Shown here: one piece after another, positions 8,781 to 16,943 of the stretch | How positions within the stretch are numbered: the stretch's first letter is position 1 | Layout of the letters: each line of letters begins with the position of its first letter | NCBI GenBank assembly: GCA_009712185.1 | Contig: WASQ01000043.1 | Coordinates: 1-36,925 of the forward strand | From: Telmatospirillum sp. | GTDB taxonomy: Bacteria > Pseudomonadota > Alphaproteobacteria > Rhodospirillales > Magnetospirillaceae | Direction: 5' to 3' | DNA: 36,925 nt | Notes under the pieces: model-generated | The model's database searches: none | Told to the model about the DNA's origin: nothing | What the model saw: only the letters and a program-made list of their open reading frames with translations | Program-made: the position numbers and the translations under genes

Positions 8781-9423
8781 AACGATCCTCAGGGATGGGG
8801 CAATGCACAATCGGGAAGGTAGGATATACGCCCTCGACCGCCCGAATGCCAGTCCAAGCGGCCCGGGGACGCCAAAACCGCGGATTGCCAAGGCCCGCAT
8901 CGCCGCAACGGAAACGCGGCGTCGCCGGATGGAAACCCGCCTCCCTCATCCGCACCGCAAGCCCCGGGCTTATCCGGTGCACTCGCCTTATGAAGGCGCC
9001 CTCGCCGGGCGGGGCCATCCGGCCTCTTGGCCGCAGCCTCAATGGCGGCCGGCTCAGGTTCCTGCTCCCATTGAGGGCGCGGCCAAGGGACCAGAGGTCC
9101 CGCCCGGCGAGGGACAAAAAGATCCTCATGCACTGGCTCATCTGAATGTGTCAGTGGACGAGCCCCCCGGGTCCCCTTGCCACACTTTCGGCGCCCGCTG
9201 CGCACCCGCGCTATGCGCCAACGCGGAACCGCCTTTCCGGTCCGTTGCCGGTCAACGCGTCAGCCCGGTTGCAGGTCCCGGACGGCCATCGGCTCCGGTT
9301 TCAAGCGACTCTGGTTTCATGACCGGGAAGTTCGTAGTATTCGTTCATAAGAACTGCGTCATCGCGGCCCCTTGAACCGAGGACGGGGACAGAACAGTGC
9401 AGACGAACGAGGGACGGACGGTC
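8781..9423. other. Non-coding region with a 115-base imperfect hairpin
   Basis: No convincing gene is seen in this stretch of about 640 bases. The main structure is a long inverted repeat. The outer arms 8999-9013 and 9099-9113 pair perfectly over 15 bp. The inner flanks continue as an imperfect stem, including CCTCAATGG (9038-9045 area) against CCATTGAGG near 9068. A shorter hairpin, CGCCTT-ATG-AAGGCG, precedes it near 8985-9000. The aroG promoter must lie near 8790-8850. The long hairpin could be a folded RNA, a dispersed repeat unit or a remnant of a miniature transposable element. Confidence 0.5.
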
Positions 9424-9774
9424 ATGCGGGGATTCGCAATGGCGGCCAGCATTGTCTGGATGGCCGCGACCTTCTATCTCAGCTTCCTTGATGTCGATCC
9501 CGACCAGTTCGGATTCCGCTCTGATGACGTCGAAAGCCAGATGAAAACCTGTGGCGGCAGCTTCCAGCAGCGGTACGACTGCAAGGAGGCCATCATCATT
9601 TCCAAAGGTCACGACAGTTTTCTGCTCTGGGCCGAAAAGGGATGCCTGATCCTGGTGCCGCCGGTTCTTCTCATGGCGCTGGTCAACCATGGCGGCCGGC
9701 GCCACCGCCGGTCCAGCGTCCGGGCGCGCCTGGTCCGATTGCCGCCGTCCGTCGCGAAAAGGCGGGTCCGTTAA
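9424..9774 (+). CDS. Small two-helix membrane protein, unknown function
   Basis: The 116-residue product has a hydrophobic segment at residues 6-22 and a second at about 74-88. The acidic/polar stretch between them carries Cys43 and Cys53, which could pair if this loop is periplasmic. The C-terminal 28 residues are strongly basic (RRHRRSSVRARLVR and so on) and probably cytoplasmic. I do not recognise a named family. The ATG at 9424 follows GAGGGA by about ten bases; a GTG at 9397 lies upstream but has no better site. It converges on the radical SAM gene. Confidence 0.6.
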   Translation: MRGFAMAASIVWMAATFYLSFLDVDPDQFGFRSDDVESQMKTCGGSFQQRYDCKEAIIISKGHDSFLLWAEKGCLILVPPVLLMALVNHGGRRHRRSSVRARLVRLPPSVAKRRVR

Positions 9775-9802
9775 CATTCCTCGGGCCCGTCGCCGCCCCC
9801 CC

Positions 9803-10678
9803 TTAAAGACCGCGCAACCACCGGGGACGCAGCGCGCCCGCCCCGTTTCCGGCCTGATCGATCTCCGCCAGCAGCCGGTTCCGGTCGCGCGGCAAACTCC
9901 CGGCCAGCGCCAGGCAGTTCGAGGCATGATTGGACCGGAAAATGACCGGATGGGGCGGATCCAGGGCGGCAATCAGGCTCCGCTGCTCCGTCAGAACCTC
10001 ATCGTCGCTCAGCGGTTCAAAGGCGCCGTCCCAGCGGTCCAGGAAATCCTGCCGGATGTCGTCGGGCAGGATCAGTTGAAGCGTCGACAGATATTGGGGC
10101 GGCGCCTGATTGATCACATCGGCCGTCGCCGCCGCGTGATCGGCGGACAGGCCGCGTCCCCCCAGCCCCAGAATCACGGTGGCTGACACCTTCATCCCGG
10201 CCTCGCGTGCCTTGTTGAGAGCCAGCGCGATCCGGGCCGGGCTGGCCCCCTTGGCGATCCGCTTCAGAACCTCAGACGATCCCGATTCGATCCCGACATA
10301 AACCAGGGAAATCCGATGCGACTTCAAAAGGGCAAGATCGTCGGCGCTTTTACGCAGAATATCGGCGGGCGTCGCATAGGCGGAGATCCGTTGCAGGTTC
10401 GGAAACCGCGCGGCCAGGCGTTCGGCAATGGCAGTCAACCGGTCCACCGGCAAGGTCAGCGCGTCGCCATCGGCCAGGAACACCCGATGCGCCTCCGGCC
10501 GCATCCCGGCCAGGATATCGATGTCGCGAAACACCGCCTCCAGCGGCCGCGCCTCGAAACGCTTGGTCTTGTACATGGCGCAGAAGCTGCACTGGTTGTA
10601 GTGACAGCCCAGCGTCGCCTGCAGAATCACATTGTCGCCCTCGGAGGGCGGGCGGAACAGAGGAAGATCATAAAACAT
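9803..10678 (-). CDS. Radical SAM protein with a CX4CX2C cluster motif
   Basis: The 291-residue product has a radical SAM core. The [4Fe-4S] cysteines are Cys25, Cys30 and Cys33 in ATLGCHYNQCSFCAMYKTKR, a spacing of four then two, not the textbook three then two. Later family features are the SAM-binding strand text ISAYATPADIL, VYVGIESGSSEVLKRIAKG and VSATVILGLGG. The start at 10678 (MFYDLPLFRPPSEGDN) matches where relatives begin, just before the first strand. No clear partner is next to it, so the substrate is unknown. I recall a subgroup with this same cysteine spacing, so it is probably functional rather than damaged. Confidence 0.82.
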   Translation of the reverse strand: MFYDLPLFRPPSEGDNVILQATLGCHYNQCSFCAMYKTKRFEARPLEAVFRDIDILAGMRPEAHRVFLADGDALTLPVDRLTAIAERLAARFPNLQRISAYATPADILRKSADDLALLKSHRISLVYVGIESGSSEVLKRIAKGASPARIALALNKAREAGMKVSATVILGLGGRGLSADHAAATADVINQAPPQYLSTLQLILPDDIRQDFLDRWDGAFEPLSDDEVLTEQRSLIAALDPPHPVIFRSNHASNCLALAGSLPRDRNRLLAEIDQAGNGAGALRPRWLRGL

Positions 10679-10873
10679 GGGGACATCCGGCGCTGTTCGG
10701 ATCATCGGGACCGGATCCGATAATGGCGGTCCGGGGCGTGCCGCGCAATACCATCCCGCAGCGCAACATGACAATCCGGATCTCCTGGACCGGTCCCCGC
10801 TCCGTCGTCTCACAAAACAGACCCGGTCCGGGGGGCATGCGGGCTCCCCCGTCCGAAAAGCGAAACCCGCCGG

Positions 10874-11770
10874 TCATTTGTCGATCACACGGTCCGGCCA
10901 GGGATTGCGACCGTCACGCAGCCACGACAGCGTGTCGCGCCAGAAGTCGGGCGCATGCCGGTCGTGGAACAGATTGAAATGTCCGATCGCATCCCGCCCG
11001 TAATCCGACGGGCTCAGCAGAACCGCCGTCCGTTCGGCTCCGGCATAGTAACCCAGAGCGCGACGAATGGCGGGCACGGTGGCCAGCTCGTCATCCGACA
11101 TCGCGACCGCCAGGATCGGCGCCGTGACCGCGGCCACACGGCGCGCCACATCCGGACGCTCTCCGCCGGGGTGGCTTTGTTCGAAACGCGGTCTGCGAAA
11201 GCTCCATTCATTCGCGACACCGGCCGGCAGATCCTCCAGCCAGCCAAGCCGGCGGCCGGGAAAATATCCATAGAGCGCGGTCAGGGCGGGCATGGCCACA
11301 TGCCACTTGAAAAACAGGCGTGCCCGATGGCGCCCGGCATAGTCGCCCCACCAGGCGTATTGGGCGCCAACGGTCAGCATGCGGTCGATCGCCCCGGCGC
11401 TTTCCGCGAGTCCGGGAAGAAAGCCCCCGATGCTGTGGCCGACCACGATCAGGGGACCCGGCGAGCGGAGGTCCCGCATGAACGTCAGGACGGCCTCGAA
11501 ATCGCGTTCCCCCCAATCCCGCCATCGATAGCGGCAGCCCCGCAGCCGTTCGGGGCGGGACAGGCCGATGCCGCGATAATCGTACGTCAGCACATCGAAT
11601 CCATGCCCGGCGAGGAACCGCGCGTAGCGATGGTAGTAGCGCGCGAGAACGCCGGTCGCCGGATTGATGACGACCCGGCCCAGCGGAGCGACGGAGGCGG
11701 ATCGCCACAGATGGCCGCCGAGGTCGACATGATCGGCGCAGGAAATTGTCACGAACCGCGTTTCCATCAT
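10874..11770 (-). CDS. Alpha/beta hydrolase
   Basis: The 298-residue product has the alpha/beta hydrolase fold. The nucleophile elbow reads VVGHSIGGF (Ser in GHSIG), an acidic residue follows in AMSDDE, and the likely catalytic His is in IGHFNLFH near the C terminus. LTYDYRGIGLSRP before the elbow is also typical of the family. ATGs at 11770 and 11767 sit side by side; another at 11797 would add nine residues. It is transcribed away from the TetR regulator at 11858, and the shared 87-base spacer holds a dyad, so TetR control is likely. The ester or amide substrate cannot be read from sequence. Confidence 0.8.
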   Translation of the reverse strand: MMETRFVTISCADHVDLGGHLWRSASVAPLGRVVINPATGVLARYYHRYARFLAGHGFDVLTYDYRGIGLSRPERLRGCRYRWRDWGERDFEAVLTFMRDLRSPGPLIVVGHSIGGFLPGLAESAGAIDRMLTVGAQYAWWGDYAGRHRARLFFKWHVAMPALTALYGYFPGRRLGWLEDLPAGVANEWSFRRPRFEQSHPGGERPDVARRVAAVTAPILAVAMSDDELATVPAIRRALGYYAGAERTAVLLSPSDYGRDAIGHFNLFHDRHAPDFWRDTLSWLRDGRNPWPDRVIDK

Positions 11771-11826
11771 CGTCTCATGAAGCCTTGCCGGGATCATCGG
11801 TGGACGATAGGCAAAAGAGCCGCTTG

Positions 11827-11850
11827 TGTATATTCACTGGTCGGTATACA
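11827..11850. promoter_or_regulatory. Dyad between hydrolase and TetR genes (candidate operator)
   Basis: TGTATA (11827-11832) and TATACA (11845-11850) form a perfect inverted repeat with a 12-base spacer, eight bases before the TetR start codon. TetR regulators commonly bind such dyads in the spacer between themselves and a divergent target. This is positional inference. Confidence 0.5.
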
Positions 11851-11857
11851 TGACCGT

Positions 11858-12442
11858 ATGCCGAGATCGACGATTCCAACGCGTGACCGCATCGTCAAGG
11901 CCGCCGGAAAGCTGTTTCAGGCGGAAGGGATCCGGGCTGTCAGCGTCGATGCGGTGGCGGAAAAGGCGGGGATCACCAAGCGGACCCTCTATTACCATTT
12001 TCGCAGCAAGGACGATCTGATCGCCGCCTGTCTGGAAACCCGCGACCAGCCGAACCTGACCCTGTTCAAACGCTGGTTCGACGAGGCGGATGGAGATGTG
12101 GCGAACCGGGTGCGGGCAATTTTCCTCAATCTGGCCCGCGCGGCACGGCACCCGAAATGGAAAGGCTGCGGATTCCTGAGAACCTCGGTCGAACTGGTCA
12201 ATCTGCCCGGACATCCGGCGATCGTCATTGGACGGGCGCACAAGCGGCGGGTCGAGAACTGGTTATGCTCGATTTTCGAGACCTTCCGCGCCCCGGATGA
12301 TGCCCGGCAACTGGCGCGGCAGATCATCCTGCTGCTCGACGGCTCTTTCGCGGTCGTCCTGCTCCACCGTGATCCCAGCTACATGGAAAGCGCCGGTGAC
12401 GCGGCAGCAGCTCTGATAACGGGATCGCCGTCGACCATATAG
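11858..12442 (+). CDS. TetR-family transcriptional regulator
   Basis: The 194-residue protein has the TetR DNA-binding region at residues 6-55: RDRIVKAAGKLFQAEGI, then VDAVAEKAGITKRTLYYHF as the helix-turn-helix. The remaining helical C-terminal domain would bind a ligand. It contains KGCGFLRTSVELVN, a region found in a common TetR subgroup. The ATG at 11858 has no obvious ribosome binding site, so translation from a very short leader is possible. The divergent alpha/beta hydrolase is the most likely target, along with its own promoter through the TGTATA/TATACA dyad. Confidence 0.88.
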   Translation: MPRSTIPTRDRIVKAAGKLFQAEGIRAVSVDAVAEKAGITKRTLYYHFRSKDDLIAACLETRDQPNLTLFKRWFDEADGDVANRVRAIFLNLARAARHPKWKGCGFLRTSVELVNLPGHPAIVIGRAHKRRVENWLCSIFETFRAPDDARQLARQIILLLDGSFAVVLLHRDPSYMESAGDAAAALITGSPSTI

Positions 12443-12459
12443 TGCCGGAACCGGTCGCC

Positions 12460-13219
12460 TCACCGGACAAAAAGAGTTTCGGCCAGGAAATCCACAAACA
12501 CCCGCAGTTTTGGGGAAAGCTGGCGCGAGGCCGGCCAAAGCGCCCGGAACGTCACGGAATGGGACACGCAATCCTCGAGGACGCTGACCAGCCTCCCGTC
12601 CGCCAACTGGCCTCGGATTGAGAACTCCGGCACGCAGATCAGACCAAGTCCTTGCTCCGCCATAAAAATCAGCGGCTCCAACGCACTGGAGACGGCCACG
12701 GTCGGCAGATCGACCTCCACCTTGGGCCGCTTGCGTCCCAAGGGCCAGTCCTCGATCAGCCCGGTGCTGGGATACCGATGGCGTAAACCGAGATGGTGCC
12801 GGAGATCGTCCGGCGTTGCCGGGAGTCCCCGCTGCTCGAAGTAGCGGGGCGCCCCCGCCAGAATGTAAGACGAACGGCCGAGAACCCGCGTCATCAGCCG
12901 GGAATCGGTCGCGTCGCCGGTCCGCATGACCACGTCGAACCCTTCATCGATGACATTCACCAGACGGTCGTTGAAGTCGAGATCGAGGTCCACTTCGGGA
13001 TAGGCCTGCACGAAGGCGCCGATGGCCGGCATCATCAACATGCCGACCAGCGGCAGGCTGACGCGCAGCCTGCCGCGCGGCACCCCGTGGATCTCGGCAA
13101 GTTCAAGCTCGGCGGCCGAGACCTCCTCGAAAATGCGCCGGCACCGTTCGAGAAAAAGCTGTCCCTCCGGCGTCAGAGCGATGGACCGCGTGCTGCGGTG
13201 GAAAAGCCGCACTCCCATG
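12460..13219 (-). pseudogene. LysR-family regulator lacking its N-terminal DNA-binding helices
   Basis: The frame encodes most of a LysR regulator: the end of the wing, RRMGVRLFHRSTRSIALTPEGQ, then the linker helix and the full effector-binding domain to the stop at 12460. The first 36 or so residues of a LysR protein, including the helix-turn-helix, are absent. Upstream of RRMG the frame (LEIDDSLNRVS) no longer resembles LysR and is antisense to the adjacent beta-lactamase gene. The only starts available are TTG at 13257 and ATG at 13218, neither giving a DNA-binding domain. The break coincides with the 5' break of the divergent beta-lactamase gene, so one deletion probably removed both 5' ends. 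Confidence 0.8.
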
Positions 13220-14221
13220 CGCCTCGACACCCTGTTCAGGCTGTCGTCGATTTCCAAGGTCTATCTCTCGGTCGCCGCGCTGGCGCTCGTCCGGCAGGGA
13301 CGACTGGCCCTGGACGAGCCCGTCACCAACTGGCTGCCGCAGTTCAGGCCTCGGGGACCGGACGGGACGACCCCGGTCATCACCGTGCGCCACCTGCTCA
13401 GCCATACAGCCGGTCTTGGCTACGGCTTTCTGGAACCGGTGGACGGTCCTTATCATCGCGCGGGTGTTTCGGACGGCATGGATCGCAGCGCCCTCCCGCT
13501 CGCGGAAAATGTCCGGCGCATCGGGACAGTGCCTTTGCTGTTCGCGCCGGGAACCGCCTGGGGTTATTCGCTGGCGACCGACGTCCTTGGGGCCGTGGTG
13601 GAATGCGTCAGCGGATCCCGCCTCCCGGAGGCGATCAGAACCCTGGTGACCGGCCCCCTCGACCTCAAGGATACGGGTTTCACGGTGGTTGACGCGGAAA
13701 GACTGGCCGCGGTCTATATCACTGGAACCTCCGCCCCCCGCAGGATGGGCGAGCTGGAAATCGTGCGCCTGCCCTTCATGCCGGAGGCGGACGGCATGCG
13801 GATGGCGCCATCCCGGGCGTTTCACGCCGACGCCTATCCCTCCGGCGGTGCCGGAATGATCGGTTCGGCCTCCGACCTTTTTCGGCTCCTCGAATCATTG
13901 CGTCAAGGAGGGGATCCGTTGCTGACGACGGCCCTGGTCGCCGAAATGATCCGTGACCAGACCACCGGAATGGAGCTGCTGCCCTGGCCGGGGCGGGGAT
14001 TCGGACTGGGGTTCACGGTCCTGCGCGACCGGGCGGCGGCCGGCTCACCGGAAAGCATCGGGACGTGGCGTCTGGGCGGCGCCTATGGACACTCCTGGTT
14101 CGTCGACCCCGCCCACCGGCTGACGGTCGTCGCCTTCACCAATGCCGGGCTTGAAGGGCAGTCCCCGGGCGGACGGTTTCCGGATGATCTGACCCGTTCG
14201 ATTTACGCGTCCGAAGCGTAA
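13214..14221 (+). pseudogene. Serine beta-lactamase/esterase family protein lacking its N terminus
   Basis: From 13217 the frame encodes 334 residues of a class C-like beta-lactamase/esterase (COG1680 type). The nucleophile motif is in FRLSSISKVY, here only about ten residues from the first available ATG; relatives have some 60 to 80 residues before it. Further motifs are WGYSLATDVLG (the YxN-like tyrosine) and GGAYGHSWFVDP (the KTG-like region). The C terminus is intact, with TAA at 14219-14221. No ribosome binding site precedes 13217, where the sequence becomes antisense LysR. The intact ancestor was probably divergent from the LysR gene, as in ampR-ampC-type pairs. Translation from 13217 would lack the first strands, so it is likely dead. 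Confidence 0.75.
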
Positions 14222-14384
14222 CCGGCCCGTCTCGGAGGAACGGCGGCGGGAGGCATGGCAGCCGTCAGGCCTCCGGCCACGGCCATCGCCGCTTGGACGC
14301 ACGGGCACCCATCAAATCCCCGCCAGCGGACCGGAAAGAACGCAAGACTGGCAGGGGCGCCCGCCTGTCCTGGGGGGTCATTGG

Positions 14385-14414
14385 TTGACATGTTCATATA
14401 TCTAATATATTAGA
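14385..14414 (+). promoter_or_regulatory. kduI promoter with a 14-bp palindromic operator
   Basis: TTGACA at 14385-14390 is a perfect -35 box. TCTAATATATTAGA at 14401-14414 is a perfect palindrome covering the -10 area (TATTAG at 14408 with a 17-base spacer, or TATATT at 14406 with 15). A protein bound here would block RNA polymerase. The GntR regulator encoded downstream is the natural candidate. Confidence 0.65.
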
Positions 14415-14487
14415 AATACAGACGAGAGACACAAAGGGGGGTCGCGTTCCCGCGCCCGCGACCCCGCACAGCAAGGAGTAGAGTCTG

Positions 14488-15324
14488 ATGGACACGCGCC
14501 AGAGCATTCACAGTGATCATGCGAAAACGCTGGATACGCAGGGTCTGCGCCGCGAATTCCTGGTCGAGAAGGTTTTTTGCCCCGGCGAAATGACCATGAC
14601 CTACAGCCACATCGACCGCATCGTTTTCGGCGGCATCATGCCCGAGGGCGGGCCCCTGGCTCTTTCCGACGATCTCGGCAAAACGTTCGGTGTCAGCTAT
14701 TTCCTGGAACGCCGCGAGCTGGGCCTGATCAACATCGGCGGCGCGGGCTGGGTCGAGGTGGACGGAAAGCGGTTCGACGTCGCGCGGGAAGAGGCCCTTT
14801 ATGTCGGCCAGGGGACGCGCGCGCTGTCCTTCGGCAGCCTGGACACCAACGAGCCGGCGAAGTTCTATTACAATTCGGCCCCGGCCCACACCCAGTATCC
14901 GACCCGCAAGATCACCCTCGCCGAGGCCTCGCCCTCGACGCTGGGGGACGCCGCCACTGCGAACCGCCGAACGATTTACAAATATATCGTGCCCGCCGTT
15001 CTTCCGACCTGCCAATTGTCCATGGGCATGACCAAGCTTGAGGACGGCAGCCTCTGGAACACCATGCCGGCGCACACCCATGAGCGCCGGATGGAGGTCT
15101 ATTTCTACTTCAACATGGCCGCCGACAATGTGGTCTTCCACATGATGGGCCGACCCGATGAAACCCGTCACATCGTCGTTCAGAACGAACAGGCGGTGAT
15201 CTCGCCCAGTTGGTCGATCCATTCCGGCGTGGGCACGCGGGCCTATACCTTCATCTGGGGCATGGTCGGCGAAAACCAGGTCTTCGACGACATGGACCAT
15301 GTGAAAGTGTCGGATCTGCGCTGA
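14488..15324 (+). CDS. kduI: 5-dehydro-4-deoxy-D-glucuronate isomerase
   Basis: KduI converts 5-keto-4-deoxyuronate to 2,5-diketo-3-deoxygluconate in the breakdown of pectin and other uronate polymers. The 278-residue cupin protein has the normal length. The zinc ligands known from the E. coli enzyme, His196, His198, Glu203 and His245, are all present at the same numbers ([14 protein letters not shown] and SIHSGVGT). AAGGAG lies about eight bases before the ATG. The gene sits behind a promoter with a palindrome and is followed by a GntR regulator on the same strand. The usual next-step dehydrogenase gene kduD and any pectate lyase or uronate transporter are absent from the window, so they must be elsewhere. 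Confidence 0.95.
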   Translation: MDTRQSIHSDHAKTLDTQGLRREFLVEKVFCPGEMTMTYSHIDRIVFGGIMPEGGPLALSDDLGKTFGVSYFLERRELGLINIGGAGWVEVDGKRFDVAREEALYVGQGTRALSFGSLDTNEPAKFYYNSAPAHTQYPTRKITLAEASPSTLGDAATANRRTIYKYIVPAVLPTCQLSMGMTKLEDGSLWNTMPAHTHERRMEVYFYFNMAADNVVFHMMGRPDETRHIVVQNEQAVISPSWSIHSGVGTRAYTFIWGMVGENQVFDDMDHVKVSDLR

Positions 15325-15341
15325 CGACACCGGTTGATTTG

Positions 15342-15374
15342 GGGGAAGGGACCTGCGAAAACCCTCCCTTCCCC
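15342..15374 (+). terminator. Hairpin between kduI and the GntR gene
   Basis: GGGGAAGGGA (15342-15351) pairs perfectly with TCCCTTCCCC (15365-15374). There is no T tract. It probably ends or attenuates kduI transcripts before the regulator gene, allowing unequal expression of the two. Confidence 0.5.
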
Positions 15375-15439
15375 GTCCCTTCCATCCGGGCGCCGGAGAA
15401 CGGGGCAGCACACTCAAGGATTTCGGCGCCGGAGCAACG

Positions 15440-16252
15440 GTGACAGCGATGGCGGCCATTTCCCAGGAAACCGGGACGACCACAGAGGATACCGCGGGCG
15501 GGCGCCGGCCGCGGGCCCGCAACGCCCGTCCGGCCATCCCGAGGACTGGGCCCGGCTCGGCCAATAACAGCGCCGCGGCACTGATCTATCAGACGCTGCG
15601 GCGGGAAATTGTCTCGCTGCAACGCCATCCCGGCGACCCGATCGTCGAGAAGGACCTGGGCGTCGCTTTCGGCGTCAGCCGCACGCCGATCCGCGAAGCC
15701 GTTCTCCGCCTCGCGGCCGAGGGGCTTGTCGAGATCGTCCCGCAATCCGGCACCTTTGTCGCCCGCATCCCCCTGGACGCGCTCCCCGAAGCCATGGTGA
15801 TCCGCAGAGCGCTGGAGGAGGTGGCGGTTCGCACGGCCGTCACCACGGCGTCGCGCAGCCAGATCGCCCTCCTGGACGCCAATCTGGAACGCCAGCGGGA
15901 GGCCGTGGGCCGCGACGACCGCGACGCCTTCCATGACGCCGACGAGGACTTCCATTCCGGACTCGCCGAAGCCGCCGGCTATCCCGGAATCTGGACCGTG
16001 GTTCAGCAAGTGAAATTGCAGGTCGACCGCTACCGTCACCTGACACTGCCGGAGCCCGGCCGCATGGCGCGTCTGGTCGACGAGCATGCAGCAATTGTCC
16101 GTGCGATCCGCGACCATGACGGCGACCGTGCGCTGGCCGCCCTCAAGATCCACCTCGATGGCCTGGAATCGGGTCTGCTGGAGATTCCGGCGCACAACCC
16201 GACCTATTTTTATGGCGACGCCGAGGCCGTGCGCCGAAAGTTCGGCCGTTAG
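15440..16252 (+). CDS. GntR-family regulator, FadR/FCD subgroup
   Basis: The 270-residue protein has about 45 disordered residues, then a winged helix (LIYQTLRREIVSLQRHPGD, then VSRTPIREAVLRLAAEGL and QSGTFVARI). The all-helical FCD ligand domain follows, with likely metal-binding residues in DEDFHSGL, DEHAAIV and KIHLDG. Such regulators sense small carboxylic or sugar acids and often control hexuronate catabolism. The GTG at 15440 is chosen because GGAG lies five bases upstream; an ATG at 15449 is possible. Its position after kduI and the palindrome at 14401-14414 suggest that it represses kduI and itself until a uronate breakdown product appears. Confidence 0.9.
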   Translation: MTAMAAISQETGTTTEDTAGGRRPRARNARPAIPRTGPGSANNSAAALIYQTLRREIVSLQRHPGDPIVEKDLGVAFGVSRTPIREAVLRLAAEGLVEIVPQSGTFVARIPLDALPEAMVIRRALEEVAVRTAVTTASRSQIALLDANLERQREAVGRDDRDAFHDADEDFHSGLAEAAGYPGIWTVVQQVKLQVDRYRHLTLPEPGRMARLVDEHAAIVRAIRDHDGDRALAALKIHLDGLESGLLEIPAHNPTYFYGDAEAVRRKFGR

Positions 16253-16279
16253 CGGAGGGCTCCAGCATTTGAGGTCCGC

Positions 16280-16382
16280 CACCGGCGCGAAAGCGCCGGA
16301 AGGAATGGGCTTTCGGCTTCGCCGAACGGCGGACGGGACGTCCGCCCCACTCTGGGGTCAGGAAACAGTCCGGCGGTTTGCC
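16280..16382. repeat. 103-bp direct repeat, copy 1
   Basis: It begins CACCGGCGCGAAAGCGCCGG and ends CGGCGGTTTGCC. It is about 92% identical (8 differences in 103) to the copy at 16451-16553. Three small hairpins lie inside: CCGGCGC/GCGCCGG, TTCGGC/GCCGAA and GGCGGAC/GTCCGCC. The dense dyads suggest a dispersed palindromic intergenic unit or a structured RNA element rather than a gene. Confidence 0.85.
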
Positions 16383-16450
16383 ACCCCTCACCGCGCGCCC
16401 GGCGCCTGACGACTCCGATACCAGGAGTGGGAGGCCGGCATCTTGCCCGT

Positions 16451-16553
16451 CACCGGCGCGAAAGCGCCGGAAAGGATGGGCTTTCGACGTCGCCGCACGG
16501 CGCACGGGACGTCCGCCCCACTCTGGGGGCAGGGAACAGTCCGGCGGTTTGCC
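16451..16553. repeat. 103-bp direct repeat, copy 2
   Basis: This is the second copy of the unit at 16280-16382, in the same orientation and 171 bases downstream. The first hairpin is conserved perfectly. Two of the substitutions fall in the second and third hairpin stems, so copy 2 folds less well there. The unit pair fills most of the spacer between the GntR gene and the autotransporter gene. Confidence 0.85.
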
Positions 16554-16729
16554 GGGACCTCCAGGTCGAGGGCTGAAAATGACGGGATAAACGGGATCCC
16601 GTGGCCGCTCATTGACACAAAATATCTAACACCGTCCGAACGGCTGGGGCTTCGGTGCGTCAAAGAACTCGACGACATGACGAACAGTCTACGTGGCAAA
16701 TCCGGCAAGCCTCGTTCCAATAATTAACT

Positions 16730-16933
16730 GTCGATCATTCCGTAAAAAATGATCACCGTGACACTTCCGCACAAGAGTTTGATTTTGTCTTGTTTACATG
16801 AGCATATTGTGCAAAAAATAGTCGCAAATCCTGGCTGAAATATGCAAAATTTGAGCAAATTTAATAAATTTAACCTGATAAAATCCTCAGTTTGCTAAAC
16901 CGCTCGGCCTAACATCGCAGTCGTACTAAAGGA
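16730..16933 (+). promoter_or_regulatory. AT-rich control region of the autotransporter gene
   Basis: Composition drops sharply to AT-rich here compared with the flanking GC-rich DNA. Four GCAAA motifs occur at 16811, 16824, 16844 and 16855, followed by a perfect palindrome AAATTTA-A-TAAATTT at 16857-16871. AAAGGA at 16928-16933 is the ribosome binding site for the ATG at 16944. Such regions are typical targets of nucleoid-associated silencers and activators at surface-protein genes. No single -10/-35 pair can be chosen with confidence. Confidence 0.5.
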
Positions 16934-16943
16934 TGATTCGAAT

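Noticed and set aside
16443-16727. 94-codon frame over the second 103-bp repeat
   Set aside because: It is mostly repeat sequence, has no family resemblance and no ribosome binding site.
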